From: Legionella maceachernii
Lineage (GTDB): Bacteria > Pseudomonadota > Gammaproteobacteria > Legionellales > Legionellaceae
DNA length: 64,000 bases
Assembly (NCBI RefSeq): GCF_900167045.1
Contig: NZ_FUXJ01000002.1
Span: forward strand, 332,528-396,527
Reading direction: 5' to 3'
Shown here: positions 19,407-29,400 of the stretch, in pieces
Numbering within the stretch: the stretch's first letter is position 1
How the letters are laid out: the number at the start of each line of letters is the position of its first letter
Notes under the pieces: generated by a model
Seen by the model: the letters and a program-made list of their open reading frames with translations, nothing else
The model's database searches: none
Told to the model about the DNA's origin: nothing
Translations under genes and position numbers: made by a program

Positions 19407-20015
19407 ATGTTAAACCAACCAAATGAATATTTACTTCCATTTACTCAGATTGATGCTTTAATTACCCAAATGCTTCATGAGAAGTTAACGCGAGATACAA
19501 ATGGATTTTTTAAACTAAATCGACCTCAAAAAATTGCCATAAAGCTTAACCCGAATCAAAGACTAGATAAACTTGAATATAGATGCGATGAAGTTGCTAG
19601 CAATGTGGGATTAATACAAGCAACCCATGCAGTAAGGATTAGTGACCTTGAGGAGCAAAATGGAATTACCCCGGGAACTATTAATGAAATGATATTGAGG
19701 ACCTATCAAGAAGATTGCCCTAGTTTGTTAGAACAAAGAGCGAAAACGCAAGAACAGTCTAATAATGTCCAAATTTCGAATAATAATCCTCAAGCCAGTC
19801 AATCATCTTGGACTCAAAGCACTGCTTACCAAGATAATGGACGTTCTAAGGCCCAGAGCGGAGCTTATCAGTCTGAAAGAACCACACAAACCAGCGATGA
19901 AGGTTGCCCTCGCACTTCAAAGTTAATTTTTAGGGAATTTCGGACAGGATTTAAACTTGTGCTAATAACATCACATCAGATAGAATACGGTCGTTTTGAA
20001 AATAGGGACTTTTAA
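19407..20015 (+). pseudogene. Truncated paralogue of the Tyr/Ser/Gln-rich protein
   Basis: The 202-codon frame matches the intact gene at 22,223: ISDLEEQNGITPGTINEMIL, then RTYQEDCPSLLEQRA, and the beginning of the low-complexity tail (SSWTQSTAYQDNGRSK, SGAYQSERTTQTS). Its N-terminus differs and lacks the membrane segments. At about residue 170 it runs into the 215-bp repeat, which supplies the last residues (IEYGRFENRDF) and the stop. The repeat tail therefore replaced most of the C-terminal domain. It may still be expressed, since AGAGAAAAG lies upstream of the ATG. Confidence 0.7.
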
Positions 20016-20150
20016 ATGGAAATTATACACTTCAACTTTGAGTCCGTAACTCATCGATTTCTTAAAACATTAATCATTACAAGAAAAGTACTCCATTCGA
20101 ATCCTTATTTAAGTGATAAATATTGTTGTTTGGGAATTAATTTATTTTCT
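19933..20150 (+). repeat. 215-bp direct repeat, copy 2
   Basis: Second copy of the repeat at 17,296. It overlaps the 3' end of the truncated gene at 19,407 and ends just before the ribosome site of the gene at 20,174, so it may also carry that gene's promoter. Confidence 0.85.
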
Positions 20151-20173
20151 TAACATTAGTACAAGGAAATAAA

Positions 20174-20674
20174 ATGAGATATGCAATAGACTTGTTATTG
20201 AATGCTGTTGGTGTTACTTCAAGTAATTTTTTTGGTCAATCAAGAACGTCTATTTACACGCAAATACTGCGAGATTTAAATGAGTACGATACCATTTCGG
20301 AAGAAATTTTTGCGGAAAGAGAGCAAATAATTGCAGCAATAAAAAACGCTTTTGACGATCAAGACCAAGATGATCAAGATCAAAATGAAAAACCAAATGC
20401 CCGTTACCAATTTTTTCAAGAAAGTGCGATAACGTCTCAACAGCAACGCTTAATAGTTGAAGCTCAAAAATTTATGAAAGGGTTAACTGATTTAATTAAT
20501 GGTTACCCTAGATTAAATGCTGCTAGAGCAAAGGCTGAACCGAATTACCTAAGTAATCATATAAAAGAGCTTATGGAGCACCATGCTAAAACCAAGCAAG
20601 TTGCAGAAATTTGCTTAGGATTTATGACAGAGCCTAGCAACGGGAATGCTAATTCTTTAAAGCTGACTTGTTAG
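20174..20674 (+). CDS. Unknown helical protein, family member 1
   Basis: This 166-residue protein has an AAGGAA site six bases upstream. It starts MRYAIDLLLNAVGVTSSNFF, almost the same as the 164-residue protein at 21,726. The rest is a helical domain shared with the two genes that follow: EYDTISEEIFAEREQIIAAI, a variable Asp/Gln-rich loop (DDQDQDDQDQ), a QFFQ strand, an EAQKFMKGLTDLINGYP helix, and a final MEHHAKTKQVAE helix. No known family is recognised. It opens a run of same-strand genes that leads into the giant beta-helix gene. Confidence 0.65.
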   Translation: MRYAIDLLLNAVGVTSSNFFGQSRTSIYTQILRDLNEYDTISEEIFAEREQIIAAIKNAFDDQDQDDQDQNEKPNARYQFFQESAITSQQQRLIVEAQKFMKGLTDLINGYPRLNAARAKAEPNYLSNHIKELMEHHAKTKQVAEICLGFMTEPSNGNANSLKLTC

Positions 20675-20739
20675 GATTAACTTTTGTGAAAAACTGAGTT
20701 AAAAAGATTAGTTATTATACGAATTTAAAGGTATTTAAA

Positions 20740-21672
20740 ATGACTTCCCATTTTACAGAAACAGAAATTGAGCGATTGAGGCTAGAGAAAGAGAACCTAT
20801 TACAACCGATAAATTATTTTTTTAGGCAATTAAAAAGCCTTGACGAATTTGCGGACATTTGTAGCTCAATGTTGTCTTTGCAATGGGAATTATTTAAATC
20901 GGGTGCTTATGCTACTGTAGAAATTTTTAGGACTTTAAGAGAGACAGCTTCTTTATTGTGGGAATTTAACTTTTCGCTTGCTGGAGGAAAATTGTGTGAG
21001 GCAGGGAAGAATGCTTTAATAGCGCTTGAGAAATTTGCTTTAGCGTTGTCATTACTATTACTCCATACTATTAGATTGCTTACTATACTAGTTGCTACTT
21101 TTTTTCCTCATATCCTTATCCTTAGCCTGGTAATCACGGTTGCTTATTTCACTTTACCGCTTTTGGGAGTAAGTCAGATAGGCGCGTTAGTATTGGGTGC
21201 ATTTATAGGATGTTGTGGAATTATTGCATTTAGTGTTGGAAGAGGAGAGGGTAAACTATATGCTGAAGCGGCAGGAAAATCAATAAAAAAAGAGTTTGAT
21301 GAATACGATAAAATTTCAGAAGAAATCTTCGAAGAAAGGCGGCAAATAATTGAAGCAATAAAAAATGCTTGTTCGAATAGAAATGTGTCGTCAAATAATC
21401 AATGTCAATTTTTTCAAGTAAGAACTCCGAGTGGTAATAATCTCCGATTAAAAGCTGAAGCGGATGAGTTTTCTCAAGAGTTACATGAATTAGTTAACAA
21501 TTATCCTAAATTTAAAGCGGATAGAGCTAGAACTGAGCGTGGTTACATAAGAAAGCTAACAAGAGAGCTTGAGCAGCACCATGCTAAAACAAAGGAAGCG
21601 GCTGAGTTTTTTTTAGGACAAATTCAAAATGTTCGTGATCGTAATTCTATGGCATATTCTAGCAATCTATGA
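20740..21672 (+). CDS. Membrane-anchored helical protein, family member 2
   Basis: The protein has 310 residues, with AAGG upstream of the ATG. Residues 1-100 are helical and soluble, 100-165 form two or three hydrophobic segments (LLLLHTIRLLTILVATFF; ILILSLVITVAYF; GALVLGAFIGCCGIIAF), and 185-300 carry the shared helical domain (KISEEIFEERRQIIEAIKNA through LEQHHAKTKEAAEFFL). Over 222 bases this domain is identical but for one base to that of the next gene. Function is unknown; the architecture suggests a membrane-anchored display of the shared domain. Confidence 0.65.
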   Translation: MTSHFTETEIERLRLEKENLLQPINYFFRQLKSLDEFADICSSMLSLQWELFKSGAYATVEIFRTLRETASLLWEFNFSLAGGKLCEAGKNALIALEKFALALSLLLLHTIRLLTILVATFFPHILILSLVITVAYFTLPLLGVSQIGALVLGAFIGCCGIIAFSVGRGEGKLYAEAAGKSIKKEFDEYDKISEEIFEERRQIIEAIKNACSNRNVSSNNQCQFFQVRTPSGNNLRLKAEADEFSQELHELVNNYPKFKADRARTERGYIRKLTRELEQHHAKTKEAAEFFLGQIQNVRDRNSMAYSSNL

Positions 21673-21725
21673 ATCCGTAATGTAGGAGTTTAAATAAATT
21701 CAATGAGCAGCAACAAGGAAGTAAA

Positions 21726-22220
21726 ATGAGATATGTAATAGACTTGTTATTGAATGCTGTTGGTTTTCCTTCAAATAATTTTTTTAGTCAATCCAGAAAG
21801 CCTATTTTGAATCAGATGGAACAGGATTTAGATGAGTACGATACAGTTTCAGAAAAAATCTTTGAAGAAAGGCGGCAAATAATTGAAGCAATAAAAAATG
21901 CTTGTTCGAATAGAAATGTGTCGTCAAATAATCAATGTCAATTTTTTCAAGTAAGAACTCCGAGTGGTAATAATCTCCGATTAAAAGCTGAAGCGGATGA
22001 GTTTTCTCAAGAGTTACATGAATTAGTTAACAATTATCCTAAATTTAAAGCCGATAGAGCTAGAACTGAGCGTGGTTACATAAGGGAGCTAACAGGAGAG
22101 CTGGTGGAACACCATGCTAAAACAAAGCAAGTCGCTGAGTTTTTTTTAGAACAAATTCCTAATGTTCGAGATCATAATACTATGACACCTTCGCAGCAAT
22201 CTGTGAATGTAGGAGTTTAA
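21726..22220 (+). CDS. Unknown helical protein, family member 3
   Basis: The protein has 164 residues with an AAGGAAG site. Its first 40 residues match the protein at 20,174 (MRY-IDLLLNAVG) and its remainder matches the C-terminal domain of the protein at 20,740, including a 222-base block that differs by one base. It looks like a hybrid made by duplication or gene conversion between the two neighbours. It ends two bases before the next start, so the genes are probably co-translated. Confidence 0.65.
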   Translation: MRYVIDLLLNAVGFPSNNFFSQSRKPILNQMEQDLDEYDTVSEKIFEERRQIIEAIKNACSNRNVSSNNQCQFFQVRTPSGNNLRLKAEADEFSQELHELVNNYPKFKADRARTERGYIRELTGELVEHHAKTKQVAEFFLEQIPNVRDHNTMTPSQQSVNVGV

Positions 22221-22222
22221 AT

Positions 22223-23365
22223 ATGTTGGGATTTATTCTTTCTTTACTCGCCGCAGGAGCAGGAGTAGCTGTGAGTATACTTTTAGGTGCTCCTATTTTA
22301 ATAACTATTGGAGTGGGAGCAGGGATTTTCATAATAGGAGAAGCGCTTTACATTGTAGGGAAAAACGAAGCTAGGGCTGCGAGTGAGGAAGAAAGAGAGC
22401 GCATAATAGAATTACTTGCCAAGCAACAAGAAGCTAAAGTTGATATTAATTCCAGTGAACAATTGGATGAAAGGGAGAGAGTTTCTCGAGATATGCAAAT
22501 GATACTAGCCACCCAAAATACGCATGCAGCAAGGATTAGTGACCTTGAGGAACAGCATGGAATTACCCGGGGAACTATTAATGAAATGATATTGAGGACC
22601 TATCAAGAAGATTGCCCTAGTTTATTAGAACAAAGAGCAAGAGAGAAAGAACAGTCTAACAATAATGTCCAAAGTTCGAATAATAATTCTCAATCCATTC
22701 AGACATCTTGGACTCAAAGCACTGTTTATCAAGATAATGGACGCTCTAAGACCCAGAGCGGAGCTTATCAGTCAGAAAGAACCACACAAACCAGCAGCGA
22801 TACAAGATATCAATATGAAGGTCGTTCTCAATCTCAGGGCTCGAGTTATCAATATGACAGGTCTGATAAGGCCCAAAGTTCGGGTTATGAGTATAATTGG
22901 CGGACTCAGAGTACGAGATCTCGAGATGAAAAGGACTCTAACACTTCGAGCACAGGGTATCCATATGGAGGGCATTATCAGACCCAGGGTACGAGTTATC
23001 AATATAACAGGTTCGCTCAGCCTCAAGATTCGAATTATAGGTATGATTGGCGCTCTCCCACTCAGAGTACGACATATCCAGATGAGAAGGGTTCTAACTC
23101 TTCGAGCACAGGGTATCAATACAAAGGTAGTTCTCATAACCAAAGCAAGGGTTCCCAATATTCTGAACGAACAGGTGGCTCATCTTCTTTAACTAAATCT
23201 AAGGAAAAACAAGAGACTTCAAGTCAAGCTAGACTGGTAGCAGAGAAGGGTATTTTTTCGAATAATAATACAACGGAAACTTCAAATTCGAATCGGGAAG
23301 GAGCGAAGACAGTAGTCAGAAAAGAACGTAGAGCAGAAGCGTCTAAATCGCCTGTCTTTAATTAA
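22223..23365 (+). CDS. Membrane protein with Tyr/Ser/Gln-rich repeat tail
   Basis: The protein has 380 residues with TAGGAG upstream. Residues 1-50 are two glycine-rich hydrophobic segments (GFILSLLAAGAGVAVSILL; ILITIGVGAGIFIIGEALY). Residues 60-140 are charged helix with ISDLEEQHGITRGTINEMIL. From about 150 to 340 the chain is low-complexity, built from loose repeats of about 25 residues such as SSYQYDRSDKAQSSGYEYNW and STGYQYKGSSHNQSKG, rich in Ser, Tyr, Gln and Gly and nearly free of aliphatic residues. The tail resembles disordered or prion-like segments. It precedes the giant beta-helix gene by 116 bases; a role in assembly or anchoring is inference. Confidence 0.65.
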   Translation: MLGFILSLLAAGAGVAVSILLGAPILITIGVGAGIFIIGEALYIVGKNEARAASEEERERIIELLAKQQEAKVDINSSEQLDERERVSRDMQMILATQNTHAARISDLEEQHGITRGTINEMILRTYQEDCPSLLEQRAREKEQSNNNVQSSNNNSQSIQTSWTQSTVYQDNGRSKTQSGAYQSERTTQTSSDTRYQYEGRSQSQGSSYQYDRSDKAQSSGYEYNWRTQSTRSRDEKDSNTSSTGYPYGGHYQTQGTSYQYNRFAQPQDSNYRYDWRSPTQSTTYPDEKGSNSSSTGYQYKGSSHNQSKGSQYSERTGGSSSLTKSKEKQETSSQARLVAEKGIFSNNNTTETSNSNREGAKTVVRKERRAEASKSPVFN

Positions 23366-23481
23366 TTGTGATGATTTTAATCTATTGGAATATTAACTTA
23401 TTAAATAAGAATTAATTACCTAACTAAATAAAAATTTGTAAGTAGGTTGGCTTAAGTTCAAAGAATAAGGAAATAAGTAAA

Positions 23482-26400
23482 ATGACTGATCTCATGATAA
23501 TGGAAGTTGGAGTCCAAAACCTCGGTGTTCAATCGAGAGTAAAAGACATAAACGACTTTTCTTTCATTCCCCCATCTTTAGCGAATACCAATAATATTCT
23601 AGAACCCATCAGTCTCGACGAGAATGGCGAATATACTTTTGTCGCGAGTGAAATTTTTTCTCCTTCTGGCGCATTATATGATAATGAGATAAAAGTTCTC
23701 GAGTGGCGTCGGACTATTGATGGCTGTTTAGTAGTTGAGATCTATACCACCAAGCAGGTTAATTTATTTACAAATGTTAAAGTCAAGGAGTGCTTGGTTA
23801 GTGCGAAAGGTCCCTTATTTATCCAAGGCCAGATAGAAGCCGATACTGTAGGTATTCAGGCGGAAGCGTTAGGGGTATCAGGTTCTCTTCAGTCCAATAG
23901 CTCAGTCATTTTGACGGCAAAGCAAGGTATTGGCCTTTTAGCGCCAATTAATGCAGAAAATTTAAGCATTCATGCTGCGTATGTTCATCAAGGTGCTAAT
24001 CTACACCTAAATGGGCACCTTGATGTCTCTACGCAATGCTTCAAACAAGAGCCATCGGTTAGAACCAGAATAAATACGTTACGCTTAATCGCTGAGCAAT
24101 GTGAATTAAGTGGCAATTTTTTAGTGTCTAATGAGTCATTTATAGTAGCCAAGGCTTGGATTTGTGGTGATAACCAAAGTCAGTCTACTCTGCAATTTTC
24201 CGCTGCTAACTATATCCGAGCAAGAAACCTTCAGATTCGCGGAGATACTGAGGTTTGTATTGGTCATCCTAATCGGGATGACAGATCGATTTTTATTATC
24301 AATGAGACTATGGCTGTGGATAAGCTTGCGGTCATGGATTTCCATCATGTCAATTCTTTTGCCAATGAGCTTGATAATCATGGTGAGTTTTCTCTGCATC
24401 GTAGCATGGTTGAGATTAAAACCCTAAAACAAAACGGACTTTTTGAAACAGAGCGATCTTTGGTTAAAGTAGTAGCCCATTTAGATCATCGTCAAGCTTC
24501 ATCGGTGCTAAAAAATAGTAGGCTTGTTTCATTTAAAACAAGTTGTGAAGGGGGATTATTTTCGCTCGATCAATGCGAATTTCAAGGGGATTCTTTTAGT
24601 AGTTATGTTGGGTCTTTTGATTTTGAGGTCAAAAATAAAACTAAAGTTGAAGTAAACGCGTTAAAGCTTTCAGAAAAAACAGTTGCAAGTTGGGTTGATG
24701 CTTCAGTGAAAGTGAATGGGATGATGTTCTCAGCTGCAACTTTAAATCTAGAGGCCGTAGGCCTGATAGCGGACAAAATAAAAAGCATACGAAATAAAAG
24801 CACAATTCATAATTCCAGTGTAAGAGCACAAACTCAAATTGAGTTATGTGATGCAGTTGAATTGAGTAATATCAGCTTATATGGAAAAAATATACTTTTG
24901 AATGGACATTTAGCAATTCAAAAAACGAAAATGTCCGCGCAATTTTTAAATATAGCTTCAGCTCAAGCAGAAGTAAACTCATTAATTTTATTTTCCAACC
25001 GGTTGAATATAAAGGGGAGTAAAGAGCCCGATCGAGTTGTAATTAAAAATAGTGAGCTATCTATTCAACTGTTCTCTTCCCAAAACTGCGTCACTTTCTA
25101 TTCCAGTGCTATTCTTGGTGTTTCCAAGGAACTATTTCGCTATGATTTAACCCGATTAAAACTGATAGATTGTAAATTTATTACCAAAAACGCAGTATGC
25201 CAGGCAATAGATAGTGAGCTAAATTTAGAACATTTTAGCACTTTTCAGGTTGGGTTATTGCATTCACAAGGTGCGATGAAAGCAAAGGATTCTCAGGTTT
25301 CATGCACTTTCCTTTGGCAGGATAAAGCCAATTGGAAGAGTGAATCCTCTACCATTGAGGTGCAGGGTACCATTATTAGTCAAACCAGTACAATGGAGCT
25401 AAAAAAATCAGCTTTTCAAGCTTCATTGATGAGATTCCAGGATACTGAATTTAACCTTCAAGAAGGGAGTCAGTTAGACGCTGGAACAGTCATGACCAAT
25501 TCACATACCATTTTAGCAAGTAATCAATCTAAACTTCTTGCGGGTAAATTTCTCTTACGTGGACGGACAGAAATTTGCGAGAGCCTTTTAGCGGCCGAAG
25601 AACTTCGCATTTATGATGAATTTAGAGCAATTGATCAGTCAATTGTCTCAGTGGATGACCTCATTACCGTGGCTAAAGATGCTCATGCTGAATTTACCTA
25701 TTCCAAGGTTAATACTTCTAAGGTTCAAACGTTTGGTGAGGTGGTGGTTAGCGATACTGTCGTGAGGGCTAATACTCAAGTTGCAGTCTGGTCTAGTGGA
25801 ACATGTACGCTGGAGGGAGATGCGCTAGTTTCGACAGAAAATATGGTGATACGCGGAGATTTAGTTACACAAATGGCTACTGTGCCGAGATTAAAGCCAG
25901 AAGAGAAAATTGATGAAGAAGAAAACGCACCTGCACCTACGCTTCATGTAACAGGCAAATTGCATCTAACACGAAACGCCTCTATCGAAGGAACTGCTGA
26001 CTTAAAGATTGAAGCCAACGAGTTTTTACATGCAGGCTCTACGCATATAGATGGCGAATTAAAAGCACGGGGAGAGATTTTCAGTAACCATGGGACGCTT
26101 GAAGCTGATGCAATCTATTTAGGTTTTGATGACAAAATTCTTAATTTTGGCTCTTTTTACACTAATAGCATGTTAGTGCACAGTAATTTTTTGAATCTAG
26201 GAGGTTTTGTTTCAGCCAAGCGTTCATTATCTATCGCTGGATTTTATGGAATTAATTTAGGCCTCATTGCTGCTAACAGTTATTCCAATTCAACATTATT
26301 ATCGATAAATGGTGGCTTAGTCCTCCCAAATCTTGCAGCAGATTGGGGCGATATTCTCTCTTGGAGGAATCTTGCGGCATTGGCTAAAATCACCGCTACG

Positions 26401-29400
26401 ACATTAGTACCCACTTATGCCCACACCATTAATATGCTAGCCATGGCTCCAAGCTTATATAATGGTGCTCGAGGATTGTATCATTTAGCAAATAATTTTA
26501 ATTGGAACGCACGAAGCCATCAATGGATGGCGCAAATGTGCCAATTAAAGGACATCGCCTTCAGTGCTTGGAATGCTTTTAACGTTGGTCAAGCCATTCC
26601 AGGGGAACTAGCTCATTTAAGTTCTGATTTTCCTGCTTTTACAAGTTTGCTTTTCGATGTGAACACTTATTCCTATGCAAATTTTAAAACCGCTGCATCC
26701 AAGTTTGATTGGCAGCATTTTGGTTTTCGAGCTGCCGGCGCTTTTTTAGGTAATTATTCGGAATCAGCTTTACTTGGAGTTAATTATGGCGTCGCGTTAG
26801 CACCTTCCATAATGCAAAAGAACGCATGTACTGTCAATCTAGGTGTCGAGGCTTCCTTAAATTACAATGCTGAAACCCCCTTTTTCTATAATGGCGGTTG
26901 GATAGACAGTAATGAGTTTCGCGTAACAACAGATTACTCTTACAACACGGGCTATTTAGAAGGGATTAATCAGTTTACTTTCGAAGCGAAACAAATGGTT
27001 AATCGCGGAGAAGTTGATGGCAAACATGTTCACATAACAATCGGGAATCTAGCTCAATACGGTCATTTTGCTTTAGAAAAAGGCCAAGTAAAGATTGCTG
27101 AATTTTCAGATAATGCAGAAGCGGATACAAAATACAGTTGGATAGTAGCAAGTGGTGATAATTTTAATTCAAATGGGCATTTAGAAGCAGACCATACGCA
27201 ATTTACTTACACTAACCGTTTTCAAACCACTGAAACTGCATCCGAGCAATTTGAACACGTGTGGGTAAAGGCGAAAGAATTTATTCATGGTGGAGCACTC
27301 GATTATCAGCAATTCGTTACCATTGAAGCTGACACTGCCATATTAAAAAAAGACTCAGTGATACAAGGTAAAAAGACAGCCGAGGAAGAACTGTTTGTCC
27401 CTAAAAAAGATGAAAAAGCTGAGTCTGAAACAGAGTTAAGCGAAAAACCACCCACTGATTCGGAAAGCAAGGAAAAGGAATTTAAACCGCAGCATGTTCT
27501 TGTTTTTAAAACCAACAAAGAAGTGGTGGATGGCCGTTTAGCCGGAGGCGATTATACTTTTTTTCGGGGAATGCCGGTAGAGACAGAAACAATTGCAACT
27601 GACAATAAAGAGAACGATTCTAGTGATCAGAAAGAAGAAAAGCCGACAAAATCCAAGGAATTAATCTTCGGTGAGCATGCAAGCACCGATTTGACTTACG
27701 GTTCAGTTTTAACAGAATCATTAATCAATGAAGGCGATGAAAAATTTACCAAGTTTCAATTTGACGTTGATAATTTGAGCCAGCAACAAAAATTAGTTTT
27801 GGAGGATTGTGGTGGTGAAATAACCCATTTTGATGATGCACGGGCCGAGAGTACCACAATCAATGACTCGTGGTTAACGGGGGATCAATTTCATACGGAA
27901 AGCAATTTTGCCTCTACAAAATCGCATTTTGTATATAGAAATCAATTTGTTATTGAAGAAAAAGCTCAAGTTAAAACAGCAGAGCAGGTTAAAGTGATCA
28001 CTGGTCATTTTGAGAATAAGGGGCAAGTCGCTTATGAGGGCATTCTAACGGTTGAAGCTGATTCGGCACTCCTAGCATCAGGTTCCGCTATAGTTGGCAA
28101 AAAAACGGCCAAAGAGGAATTGTTTGTGCCTCAAGAAGGTTCTACAGAAAAAGAGTTTAAACCACAGCATGCCTTCCTTCTTCAAGCAAATACAGAGCAG
28201 TTGCATGGGAAGATAGCGGGAGGGGATTATACACTCATCGCGGGAAAGCCTGCTAAAGAAGAAGAGTCAACTGATTCCTCACCTGGTGCTGTTAAAAAGA
28301 GTGAGTCGTTAGAAATTGGTCAATCCGCAGAAATCGATATAGCTCAAGCGACTATTGCAAGCAAAAGTGTTCATAATTCAGGTAACGTTCATCTTGAGAA
28401 TTCCTCACTAGAGATAGATCATACATCCCTTGATGGTGGTGGACAATTAGCGCTTGTTGATGGCTCGTGGTTTACAGGTGATACGCTTGATACCCAAGAT
28501 GCTACGTTTAATTTAGATGGGTCAGTTGTTAAGCTAGCGCATACCCATTTTGGTAGTATGAGTCGGGAACAGTTTAAAGACTCAATCCTGAAATCCACTG
28601 AGTTTCGCGATGAAAGTTTGATGACTTATCAGGGGAGGGTCGATATTCTGACTGATCAATATACCCATTTGGGACGTGTGAGTAAGGGAAATGCTGATGA
28701 TCAGAATCTTTTTCATGTAAAGGCGCAAACAGCAAATTTATGGGGTAGCGCTGATCTCGATACAGGTGTTTTTGAAATTGCTCATTTTGCGGATAGTGCC
28801 AATTTTATTTCAGGGCTTGGCCAATACAGCAATTACCTTGCTAGCAAAGAGATGATGGTAGAAACGCAAGATTTTGTAACTTTAACCAACCCGATTTATC
28901 GAACCTGTGACGTAACGGTTAAAGCAAGTGGTATTACGATGATGACTGATGACTACTTGCCTCGAGACCTCAGTTTAATTTCAACAGCTGGTGATGTTTA
29001 TTTGCTGGGTAATGTAGCTAACAATAATCTTTATGTGCAGTCAGCCGGTAATATCTGGAATAATCACGTGCTTTATAACAATGGAGTAGGCCAATTTGTA
29101 GCTGCAGGGGGTTTTTATAATTTGGGTGGGGTTATTAATGCCGACACCGTTAATATTAAAGCAGGGGAAATAAAAAATGTTACCTCTGGTTCTTATGCAG
29201 CCTCTGCTCCCTGGCCAATAAGCGTTGGAGAGGTAGGTGCTATTTGTGGGCGAAATGAAGCTTATCTTGAAGCGACTAATGGAAACATTGAGAATTACGG
29301 TGGTTTTATTGGTTCTGGAAATTATACGCAGCTTATAGCGAGTGGGAATGTTGTTAATGCCTGCAATATTGGTTTCCACTTTGGCCCTTATGACATCATT

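Noticed and set aside
22665..23192. 175- and 128-codon frames overlapping the Tyr-rich tail
   Set aside because: They are frame shadows created by the repetitive coding sequence of the intact gene.
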